NCBI GenBank assembly: GCA_017860075.1
Contig: JAFNAH010000163.1
Location: 1-5,678 of the forward strand
DNA length: 5,678 nucleotides
Origin: Acidobacteriota bacterium
GTDB taxonomy: Bacteria; Acidobacteriota; UBA6911
Direction: 5' to 3'
The notes under the pieces: generated by a model
What the model saw: the letters and a program-made list of their open reading frames with translations, nothing else
Databases searched by the model: none
What the model was told of the DNA's origin: nothing
Shown: piece by piece, positions 1 through 5,678 of the stretch
How the letters are laid out: every line of letters begins with the position of its first letter
How positions within the stretch are numbered: position 1 is the first letter of the stretch
Made by a program: the position numbers and the translations under genes

Positions 1-548
1 AAGACGTAGGCCGTGATGCTGTCGCCGGCAAGATGCAGACGGATATCCCGGACGTTCGACTTCGCCTGCTCGACGGCTGGATCTCCATTCGGAGCGGATC
101 GTGGCTCGGCCTCGGATGGCGCCTCGTCATACGCCGAGGGGAGCCTGGATTGCACCAGGGCGTTCAATTCTGCTTCGTCGAGTTTCAGCGTAACAGGAAC
201 ACCTTTGCCCGTGGCTGACTGGAAGTCGGCTATCTTCGTCTCGGCCTTGATGTCGGCGTCCGGCGAAGCCTCAATGACGGGAGCTGGGGAGTTGCGCAGG
301 ATCAGAGCGATTGTCACGAGCGAGCCGGCGAGCGCGAACCAGCGCAGGACCCGATACGCTCGTCGCAAGGGGCCGGGCCGTTTCACCGCGACGAGCCGTT
401 GGGCAGGACTCACGGGGCGGGCCCCGGCACGGTAGCGATCGAAGATCAAGCCGCAGCCCATACATTCCAGCCGATCCGCCTCCTGCCGGAATCCGCACTT
501 CGGACAGGCTGTAGTGCCGGGATCGGGCTCGCAGTCCACGACGTTCAC
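1..548 (-). CDS. Zinc-ribbon, single-pass membrane protein of unknown function (3' end outside window)
   Basis: I read 182 codons from a GTG at 548; the frame stays open to the left edge, so the C-terminus is missing. Residues 15-32 form a zinc ribbon with two CxxC knuckles (C15/C18 and C29/C32) spaced by ten residues. A basic stretch (R57-R69) precedes one hydrophobic helix at about residues 70-84. This predicts the zinc ribbon in the cytoplasm and the rest outside. The outer part has a pattern like TLKLDEAELNALV (120-132), an acidic/Pro-rich linker (140-160), then a segment ending DIRLHLAGDSITAYV (168-182). I do not recognise this domain; it resembles uncharacterised extracytoplasmic domains seen in Acidobacteria-like genomes. 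GTG was chosen because GGAGG lies 8 nt upstream, no ATG lies between it and an upstream in-frame stop, and the zinc ribbon follows directly. Function unknown; sensing or envelope-associated lipid binding would be speculation. Confidence 0.8.
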   Translation of the reverse strand, partial: MNVVDCEPDPGTTACPKCGFRQEADRLECMGCGLIFDRYRAGARPVSPAQRLVAVKRPGPLRRAYRVLRWFALAGSLVTIALILRNSPAPVIEASPDADIKAETKIADFQSATGKGVPVTLKLDEAELNALVQSRLPSAYDEAPSEAEPRSAPNGDPAVEQAKSNVRDIRLHLAGDSITAYV

Positions 549-556
549 TCCGGTGA

Positions 557-561
557 CCTCC
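557..561 (-). promoter_or_regulatory. Shine-Dalgarno site fixing a GTG start
   Basis: GGAGG on the minus strand sits 8 nt before the GTG at 548. It is the main reason for choosing this start for the zinc-ribbon membrane protein. Other in-frame GTG/TTG/CTG codons further upstream would add an arginine-rich, low-complexity extension and overlap the hairpin at 637-666. Confidence 0.65.
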
Positions 562-636
562 GGTCGGTCTGTTGATCGGCAGCCGCGTCGCGGAGCGTTA
601 GGATGGAACCTTGTTGGACCGGGCCGCAACAGCAAG

Positions 637-666
637 AAAAACCGCGCGCGGCGATCTCCGCCGCGG
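637..666 (-). terminator. GC-rich hairpin followed by T5, possible intrinsic terminator
   Basis: On the minus strand a perfect 7-bp inverted repeat (CGCGGCG, 5-nt loop GAGAT, CGCCGCG; 665-659 with 653-647) is followed by CGCGG and then TTTTT (641-637). An alternative fold pairs CCGCG (666-662) with CGCGG (646-642), which puts the stem flush against the T run. It lies upstream of the zinc-ribbon gene and antisense to the leader region of the small plus-strand gene. It could stop leftward transcripts reading through from the hydrolase operon, or attenuate the zinc-ribbon gene if that gene's promoter lies further upstream. The T run is short and the surrounding DNA is GC-rich, so chance is possible. 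Confidence 0.35.
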
Positions 667-685
667 CGCACGAATCATCGCCCGG

Positions 686-715
686 TTGACAGCGGTTTTC
701 GGGCCGGAATAAAAT
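686..715 (+). promoter_or_regulatory. Sigma70-type promoter for the small plus-strand gene
   Basis: A perfect -35 TTGACA (686-691) is separated by 18 bp from TAAAAT (710-715), which matches five of six -10 consensus bases. A start near 722 would give a leader of about 34 nt before the ATG at 756. The local AT-richness of 696-736 stands out against the GC-rich surroundings. I found no comparable match elsewhere in the intergenic DNA. Confidence 0.65.
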
Positions 716-755
716 TCTCCTCTTTTGTGCCGGATCGTGAATTCGAGGGAACCCG

Positions 756-1004
756 ATGCCTTTTCTAAAAGCGCTTTTTGGTGGCAGGAAACAGCAGGAA
801 CCATTTGACCCGAATCCGGGCTTTATTGACGTCATGCCCGCCCGGCCATACCGGGTACTTCATGCCCAGTGGGAAATCAACCACAATCGGCTCTGGGACG
901 AGGCCTGGTACGTGAGCCCCGAGAGCGGTGCGAAAGAGAAGGCCTGGACCCGCTCTGTCGAATTCGTTGGCAGGATTTACCGCCCCGGCCCCGGGTCATC
1001 CTAG
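756..1004 (+). CDS. Small hypothetical protein, 82 aa
   Basis: This is a complete short gene: ATG at 756, TAG at 1002-1004, and a GAGGGA Shine-Dalgarno at 745-750. A near-consensus promoter lies directly upstream. The product is soluble-looking, with no signal peptide, no transmembrane helix and no cysteine. The N-terminus is basic with hydrophobic positions (MPFLKALFGGRKQQ), followed by a FDPNPGFIDV segment (17-26) and a Trp-rich middle and end (W39, W47, W51, W64). The tail RIYRPGPGSS is Pro/Gly-rich. I recognise no family. The gene is monocistronic and flanked by a divergent zinc-ribbon gene and a convergent hydrolase gene. Its independent promoter and ribosome site make a real gene more likely than a chance frame. 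The overlapping plus-strand frames (869-1105, 928-1392) lack such signals. Confidence 0.68.
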   Translation: MPFLKALFGGRKQQEPFDPNPGFIDVMPARPYRVLHAQWEINHNRLWDEAWYVSPESGAKEKAWTRSVEFVGRIYRPGPGSS

Positions 1005-1046
1005 GGTGCGGTCGCCAGGCTCCAGCGGTGTTTGGCCGTTTCGACA

Positions 1047-1076
1047 GCAGGATGGGGAGGCGGGTGCATCCCTTGC
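1047..1076. terminator. Weak inverted repeat in the convergent gap
   Basis: The 73-bp gap between two convergent genes holds GCA-GGATG (1047-1054) facing CATCC-(CT)-TGC (1067-1076) around a 12-nt G-rich loop. There is no T tract on either strand, so this is at best a weak bidirectional terminator. I report it mainly because a terminator is expected here and this is the best candidate I see. Confidence 0.2.
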
Positions 1077-1077
1077 G

Positions 1078-2280
1078 TCAACGCACTACCTTCGCAAATT
1101 CATAGAAGAATCCTGTGATCTCCGCCATGGCCCTGATCCTGCCTCTTCCCTGCGTCTCCTTCTGAGCAGGATGCGTGTGTGTCAGGTAGGGAGTCACCAG
1201 CACGTGCACGGGCGCATTGATGAACCGTCTTGCCAGGCGCAGGCTTTCCTCAGGCGGGATCAGGTCGTCGTAGGCACCATGGACGAGAAAGACCGGGCAG
1301 CGGATCGCAGCCGCTGCGGGTTCCGGGGAGATCCCTCTGTAGAGAACAGCCGCCATGTGCTCCTCTATGGCTGCGGTAAGTTCGCGGTCTGACTGGTCCT
1401 CCGGCATGAGCGCGAGCCGGAGCCACCGCTGCGCGATCGGGCTCAGGTCTGGCGGGGCCGGAGGCGCCGGTTTCAGGGAGAGAAGATCCGTCAACGCCCT
1501 TTCCAGATACTCCCGCTCCTCCTGGCGGGGCACCAGGGCGAGCGCGCCCAGCATCACGATCCACCTGGCGTAGTAACGGGTCGGATAATATCCGGGGCTC
1601 ATCGTAACCGGACCGGCTGCAAACCAACCCCGGCTGCAACGCAGGGGGTCGTCGTAGGCCCCGATACCGAAGATGAACGAGACGCGGTCTCGGATTTCCG
1701 GGCGCGCGGCGGCCAGTATGGCGAGGGTCGCGGAAAACGATATCCCGGAAAGGCCCGAGATGCGGACCCGGCTGCCGCCGTCGAGAGTCGGCACCTGGCG
1801 GAACCAGAAGGCGATCTGATCCACGGTCTGAGGTGACATCCGGAAGGTGCGCAGCAACCTGATGTCCGGCGTGACTACCAGAAATCCGTTCGCAGCGAGG
1901 TAACGGGACAGCGCCATGAGCCGGGGGTGGTAGCAGCCCAGTTCGCTGATGCCCGGAACCAGGACGACTGCACTTGCGGGTGTGGACCTCGCGGGCCGAT
2001 AGACGACGGCCTGCTCCTCACCGGTTCCGCTGGCGCGGCCGACTCTCGCTTGAACGACGTCCAGAGCCTCACCCGTCTTCCCATCGGCGACGCTCTTGAT
2101 GGCGACGAGCAGCCGGCCCGCAAGAATCAGGTTGCCCGCCGGCTTGTAGATTGCAGCCGCCGTGCACAGCACCACGGCCAGGATCAGCCACCTGCGCTTC
2201 AGGCGTGGGCGTGCATTCTGGGATGGTTCGGCCCGCACTGCTGCCTTTCTTCCGGCTTTCCCGCCGGGATAGTCACGCAC
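1078..2280 (-). CDS. Membrane-anchored alpha/beta hydrolase, 400 aa
   Basis: A basic N-terminus (RPRLKRR, 24-30) precedes a hydrophobic helix at about 31-45, probably an uncleaved signal anchor that places the enzyme outside the cytoplasmic membrane. The alpha/beta-hydrolase fold then follows: strand and oxyanion region AVVLVPG (104-110), nucleophile elbow G179-I-S181-F-S183, acid loop at D338/D339 in HGAYDDLIPP, and a histidine at H368 or H370 in YLTHTHP near the C-terminus. The last elbow residue is Ser rather than the usual Gly. A variable cap occupies about 205-320, including a hydrophobic patch at 240-250. The family covers esterases, lipases and amidases, so the substrate is unknown. 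The start is GTG at 2280 with a modest AGGG (2288-2291) 7 nt upstream; there is no other start codon back to the in-frame TGA at 2332-2334. It is the last gene of the leftward cluster, 51 bp after the oxidoreductase. Confidence 0.85.
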   Translation of the reverse strand: MRDYPGGKAGRKAAVRAEPSQNARPRLKRRWLILAVVLCTAAAIYKPAGNLILAGRLLVAIKSVADGKTGEALDVVQARVGRASGTGEEQAVVYRPARSTPASAVVLVPGISELGCYHPRLMALSRYLAANGFLVVTPDIRLLRTFRMSPQTVDQIAFWFRQVPTLDGGSRVRISGLSGISFSATLAILAAARPEIRDRVSFIFGIGAYDDPLRCSRGWFAAGPVTMSPGYYPTRYYARWIVMLGALALVPRQEEREYLERALTDLLSLKPAPPAPPDLSPIAQRWLRLALMPEDQSDRELTAAIEEHMAAVLYRGISPEPAAAAIRCPVFLVHGAYDDLIPPEESLRLARRFINAPVHVLVTPYLTHTHPAQKETQGRGRIRAMAEITGFFYEFAKVVR

Positions 2281-2331
2281 TCTACTGCCCTGGAGACCGG
2301 CGACCGACTCCGCGAAAAAGCAGCCGTCTGA

Positions 2332-3549
2332 TCAGGTCCTCGCCCTGGTTGCCTCGGGATTCAGAGTAGCGCGCTGCTTCCTGAGCAGAGACACGTTGGC
2401 CAGGTGAGGCCCGCATACGGCGTAATGCCCGACTTCAACCGGGGCGTTTGGCTCCTTTCGGCTGCGCACGCAGTCGACGAAATTTTCAACGTGCGGTTCC
2501 GTTGGGATGCCTCCCTTGTATTCCATCACCGGTTCCGGCGACTGCCCGGTCTTGGGCCATGGTTCGGAATAGATGCGGTACCCGCGGTCGTCGAGGACCA
2601 TGGTCCCTTTTCGCCCTTGAAGGATGATCGTCCATCCGTCCATGTAGGAATTGCCGTAAGTCAGGGTCCAGGTCGCGACGAACTTCGGGTATTGAAACAC
2701 CGCGCAGAAGGTGTCGGGAACCTCGGCCCCGATCAGGTTATAGGTGGCTCCGTAGCATTCCGCGGCGAGCGGAGGCTTGCCGTCGTTTGCGAACCACTGG
2801 ATGACATCCATCAGATGCGTCCCCTGGTCCGTGCAGTGACCGCCCGAGTAGTCCCAGAAATTACGCCAGACTCGCCAGCGCACCGGGTCCATAGGCCGCT
2901 TGTGCTTGCACGGGGCCTGAAAACGGTCCCAGTCCAGCTTCCCCTTCAGCTCCACGCTCTTGGGAAGTGGGGGCTGGTTCCAGAACCATTGCGCCCGGGC
3001 CAGCACTATGTCGCCCAGCGTTCCGTCGTCAACTGCCTTTTTGGCAGCCTGAACTGCAGGGGAGCTGCGGCGCTGCATCCCGACCTGAACGATCTGCTTT
3101 GTCGCGCGCGCCGCCTTCACCATCCTGGCCCCCTGCTCGATCGAATGCGAAAAGGGCTTCTCGAGGTATATGTCCTTCCCGGCGCTGAGCGCATCGAGAA
3201 GCATAGGCCCGTGCCAATGGTCGGGCGTGGCGATCAGGACTGCCTGGATGTCCTTGTTGTCGAGCACCTCATGGTAGTCGACGGCGCCCTTGCAGTTGTC
3301 GCAGGAAGTCCTCTGGGTCTCGCCGATGTTGGGTTCATAGACGTCGCAGACAGCGGCGAACTCGATCCCCGGAACCTTCTGGAACGATCGCATGACCCCC
3401 CGGCCGCGCCCGCCCGCACCTATCAGCGCCATGACAATGCGGTCGTTGGCGCCCTGCACTCGAGACCATGAGCGCGCGGTCATCACACTCAGTCCGGCAG
3501 CGCCGGCGCCGGCCAGGAATTCCCTCCGATTCAGTGAGTTCTTGGACAT
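2332..3549 (-). CDS. Tat-exported Gfo/Idh/MocA-family oxidoreductase, 405 aa
   Basis: The N-terminus carries a twin-arginine signal ([11 protein letters not shown]8 and R9), a short hydrophobic stretch and a likely cleavage region near residues 25-35. This predicts export of the folded, cofactor-loaded protein to the periplasm. A Rossmann NAD(P)-binding motif GAGGRGRG (44-51) follows, then ATPDHWHG (107-114) and the family EKP motif (130-132, K131). The substrate half holds [16 protein letters not shown] (233-248), with D241 and H245 at the usual catalytic positions. Family members oxidise or reduce sugars and cyclitols; some Tat-bearing relatives are NAD-dependent glycosidases (GH109), but I do not see a clear GH109 signature. 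The start at 3549 is preferred over an upstream codon at 3633 because it puts the Tat motif at the N-terminus, has GAGGAGA 7 nt before it and avoids overlap with the receptor gene. There are nine cysteines, including a C83xxC86 pair. It lies 26 bp after the receptor gene. Confidence 0.92.
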   Translation of the reverse strand: MSKNSLNRREFLAGAGAAGLSVMTARSWSRVQGANDRIVMALIGAGGRGRGVMRSFQKVPGIEFAAVCDVYEPNIGETQRTSCDNCKGAVDYHEVLDNKDIQAVLIATPDHWHGPMLLDALSAGKDIYLEKPFSHSIEQGARMVKAARATKQIVQVGMQRRSSPAVQAAKKAVDDGTLGDIVLARAQWFWNQPPLPKSVELKGKLDWDRFQAPCKHKRPMDPVRWRVWRNFWDYSGGHCTDQGTHLMDVIQWFANDGKPPLAAECYGATYNLIGAEVPDTFCAVFQYPKFVATWTLTYGNSYMDGWTIILQGRKGTMVLDDRGYRIYSEPWPKTGQSPEPVMEYKGGIPTEPHVENFVDCVRSRKEPNAPVEVGHYAVCGPHLANVSLLRKQRATLNPEATRART

Positions 3550-3556
3550 TGCGTTA

Positions 3557-3563
3557 TCTCCTC
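3557..3563 (-). promoter_or_regulatory. Shine-Dalgarno site fixing the oxidoreductase start
   Basis: GAGGAGA on the minus strand is 7 nt before the ATG at 3549 and lies in the 26-bp gap after the receptor stop codon (3576-3578). It decides against the longer reading frame that begins at 3633 inside the receptor gene. Confidence 0.8.
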
Positions 3564-3575
3564 GTTGAGATCTGC

Positions 3576-5678
3576 TCACAACCTGATGCGATAACTGAAC
3601 GACAGGCTTCGACCGGCGGCATCGAGCCCCCAACTGATTCCCCGGTAATTCCTGTCACCGATGTTTGTGAAGGCGAACAGCAAATCCTGGTTTTCGCCGA
3701 GTCGGATTCCCGCCCGCAGATCGAATGCGACATATCCCGGAACTGCAAGGAAAAGAGGCGCAGATTCGACCCCGGGCCCCAGGACGCGATTCTGAACCTG
3801 TGACAAAGTCTCTCCGGTAACGAGAAGCACGTCATCCGAATTCCCGTGTATGCCATCGGGCCCCGGCCCCACGAGGCCGCGCACGGTGGCCCCGTTGTAG
3901 AAAAACCTGCGAATGGACGCGCGCGAGCGTGCGGCTCCCGTCCTCCGATCCTCCAGGTCAAGGCTCGACAGCCGTTCCTGCCGGGAGGCGGCGTGGACTG
4001 ACGGTTCGAGCCAGACCCTCCCGTTCCGGCGCTGGTACCGTATCTTGAAGTAACCGTCGGGCGCCGGCGTACCTCCCTCGATATCGGGCGGAAGGCCCGT
4101 GCGCGTGTTACGCGCGCGGAGGCAGGTCAGGATCGTACCGAGCACCAGATCATCGCGAACGCTCCAGTCCATGGTTTGTTCGATGCCATAGATCTGTGCC
4201 TCACCATAGTTGGTGCGCACCAGGACCGGGTTGGTCGCCGCCGGCACGTATACCACCCCGGTCGGTCCCTGTGCGATCACCGGCTGGCCGCCCAGGTTGG
4301 TGCCGACGGCACCCGGCGGCAGGATGAGGGACTGCTTTTCGATGGTGTTGTGTATCCGGTTGGTGAACAGGGCGACGTCGGCATCGAAGCGCCTGTTCCA
4401 GAAGCGCAGGCCTGCTTCATAGCTCATGCTCGACTCGGGCTTGAGCTGCTCCACAGGCACGCCGGTCGACACCGCGTTGCTCCCGGCACTCGACCCCACG
4501 GTCCCTCCCAGCCCCGCAACGTCCGGGGCGGCTACTTCGTATCCTGACCCCGTAAGACCGTAGGTGCCAAGGTCCGTCATGTTGGGGGCGCGGAAACCGC
4601 GGCTGACGTTACCGAACACGCTGAGGCCGTCCCTCACCGTCCAGATGCTCCCGACACGAAATGTCGTATCCCATGCGGTCATGGAATCGTCGGGCCAGAG
4701 CGGCTTGCCGTCGACAATCGGACTGTCGGCTGCCAGCGCCTGGTACCAAGCACCGCTCACGCGCGCGCTACCCGTTATGCCAAGCCGTCCCGGGATGACG
4801 TCCACCGCGTCCTGAAGGTAGACGCCGCCGCTGCGATAGCCCGCGTGGTCGGGAATTCGCCCCCGCCGGACGACCGAGATGCGGTCGGCGGGGCCCACCG
4901 CGAATGACGGCGTTCTGATCCCCTCGAAGTAGAATTCCCCTCCGGCAGAAAGACTGTGGTGTCGCCACAGACGGTTGGCTGCCAGGACCTGCAACCCCTG
5001 GGCCTTGGTGCGTTCATATTCGTGCTGAATCGGTGCCAGTGGATTGCCGTTCCCTCCCTGGTTCACCCGTTCTTCCCTCTGGATATTGAACGAGTAGGTC
5101 GCGCTGAACTGATCCAGCCATCCCAGGCCGGCCTTCTCGTACCTGAAATAGGCGAGGTCAAGCATCAGGTTGCGCAGGTCGGCCACCAGGTTGCCGTCTC
5201 CTCCCAGCAGCTGGTCGTACCGTTTGCCTCCGTCCTGCTGGCCGCGAATGTAGTACCCGGTCAGGTACGAGGTGGGCGTGACCGCCCACCCGATCCTGAC
5301 CGCCCCTCCATATTGCGTGAATGCGGTGTCCGGCAACCTGTCGCTGATCAGGACATCCGATTCCAGCCCCAGGAAACGTGTGATTGCACAGTGAGAGTCC
5401 GTCCCTTTCCCTGTGCGAAGCGTCGACACGCGCCTGCCGGCCATGTTGACCTGGAATGCGAAGCGATCCGCGGCGAGACTTGCCGCCAGGTTCGACCCGG
5501 AGGCCAGATCCGCGCTATTGAAGTAAGTCTCGAGCACCCCTCCGGCGCGGTGCTGCTTGCCTGCCTGGAAGGGAGGCTGCGACAGTAGTTGAACGCTTCC
5601 GCCGAGCGCGTCGCTGCCGTATTGCGCGCTGTTCGGCCCGCGCAGGACTTCGATCGATTCCACTGCGGAAGGGTCGGT
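3576..5678 (-). CDS. TonB-dependent outer-membrane receptor (5' end outside window)
   Basis: This is 700 codons of an open frame that enters from the right edge and stops at TGA 3576-3578. The visible N-terminus is the second half of the plug domain, with the classic signature [20 protein letters not shown] (6-25) followed by GGSVQLLSQ. The signal peptide, TonB box and first part of the plug are missing. The remainder is a 22-strand-type beta-barrel, with the conserved [13 protein letters not shown] (359-371) and [15 protein letters not shown] (412-426) motifs and a C-terminal [14 protein letters not shown] (671-684) segment. The in-frame GTG at 5663 lies inside the plug and is not the start. 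A DGxxGxxDD loop is present at about 606-617. The protein ends in YRIRL rather than the more usual terminal Phe. Members import siderophores, haem, cobalamin or oligosaccharides using energy from TonB-ExbB-ExbD. The ligand is not readable here; the downstream oxidoreductase and hydrolase hint at an organic, perhaps carbohydrate-linked substrate. Confidence 0.95.
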   Translation of the reverse strand, partial: TDPSAVESIEVLRGPNSAQYGSDALGGSVQLLSQPPFQAGKQHRAGGVLETYFNSADLASGSNLAASLAADRFAFQVNMAGRRVSTLRTGKGTDSHCAITRFLGLESDVLISDRLPDTAFTQYGGAVRIGWAVTPTSYLTGYYIRGQQDGGKRYDQLLGGDGNLVADLRNLMLDLAYFRYEKAGLGWLDQFSATYSFNIQREERVNQGGNGNPLAPIQHEYERTKAQGLQVLAANRLWRHHSLSAGGEFYFEGIRTPSFAVGPADRISVVRRGRIPDHAGYRSGGVYLQDAVDVIPGRLGITGSARVSGAWYQALAADSPIVDGKPLWPDDSMTAWDTTFRVGSIWTVRDGLSVFGNVSRGFRAPNMTDLGTYGLTGSGYEVAAPDVAGLGGTVGSSAGSNAVSTGVPVEQLKPESSMSYEAGLRFWNRRFDADVALFTNRIHNTIEKQSLILPPGAVGTNLGGQPVIAQGPTGVVYVPAATNPVLVRTNYGEAQIYGIEQTMDWSVRDDLVLGTILTCLRARNTRTGLPPDIEGGTPAPDGYFKIRYQRRNGRVWLEPSVHAASRQERLSSLDLEDRRTGAARSRASIRRFFYNGATVRGLVGPGPDGIHGNSDDVLLVTGETLSQVQNRVLGPGVESAPLFLAVPGYVAFDLRAGIRLGENQDLLFAFTNIGDRNYRGISWGLDAAGRSLSFSYRIRL

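Noticed and set aside
13..435. 140-aa plus-strand open frame
   Set aside because: It is antisense to the zinc-ribbon membrane protein and has low-complexity Ala/Ser/Arg composition.
549..636. Minus-strand promoter for the zinc-ribbon gene
   Set aside because: The best pair (TTGCGG with CATCCT) matches the -10 consensus at only three of six positions, which is not enough to report.
545..835. 96-aa minus-strand open frame across the divergent intergenic region
   Set aside because: It covers the promoter and the start of the small gene on the opposite strand, with no ribosome site or family resemblance.
928..1392. 154-aa plus-strand open frame
   Set aside because: It overlaps the end of the small gene and runs antisense into the hydrolase gene; composition and lack of start signals point to chance.
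2281..2331. Intrinsic terminator between the oxidoreductase and hydrolase genes
   Set aside because: A T5 run is present on the minus strand, but only a 3-bp stem can form in front of it.
2404..3471. 355-aa plus-strand open frame
   Set aside because: It is fully antisense to the well-supported oxidoreductase gene, shows no recognisable domain, and is explained by GC-rich codon use leaving the opposite strand open.
3550..3633. N-terminal extension of the oxidoreductase to a start at 3633
   Set aside because: It would overlap the receptor's 3' end and bury the Tat motif 36 residues in; the ATG at 3549 has a strong Shine-Dalgarno.
4956..5588. 210-aa plus-strand open frame
   Set aside because: It lies antisense to the TonB receptor, whose barrel motifs are unmistakable; there is no ribosome site or domain support.

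Overview
The window is GC-rich and densely coding. It looks bacterial, and Gram-negative in envelope type, because it carries a TonB-dependent outer-membrane receptor and a Tat-exported protein. The receptor's C-terminal region and the Tat-signal Gfo/Idh/MocA oxidoreductase resemble families I associate with Acidobacteriota (Solibacter/Bryobacter-like or relatives) and similar soil bacteria. That assignment is inference; no rRNA or marker gene is present.

Right part (1078-5678, minus strand): three genes run leftward in one probable transcription unit. The first is a TonB-dependent receptor whose 5' end lies beyond position 5678. After 26 bp comes a Gfo/Idh/MocA-family dehydrogenase with a twin-arginine signal. 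After a further 51 bp comes a membrane-anchored alpha/beta hydrolase. Together they suggest import across the outer membrane followed by redox and ester- or amide-cleaving chemistry outside the cytoplasm. The substrate cannot be read from the sequence.

Middle (549-1077): a small 82-aa plus-strand gene of unknown function has its own near-consensus sigma70-type promoter (TTGACA, 18 bp, TAAAAT) and a Shine-Dalgarno sequence. It converges on the hydrolase gene with a 73-bp gap. Between it and the next gene lies a GC-rich hairpin followed by a T5 run on the minus strand, possibly a terminator that stops leftward read-through.

Left part (1-548, minus strand): the start of a GTG-initiated gene for a membrane protein. 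It has an N-terminal four-cysteine zinc ribbon, one transmembrane helix and an extracytoplasmic domain of unknown function, and it runs off the left edge.

I saw no tRNA, rRNA, CRISPR array, insertion sequence or attachment site. No clearly novel system is visible. The points most worth a second look are the orphan 82-aa gene with its own promoter, the receptor-oxidoreductase-hydrolase cluster, and the single in-frame TGA separating the oxidoreductase from the hydrolase.
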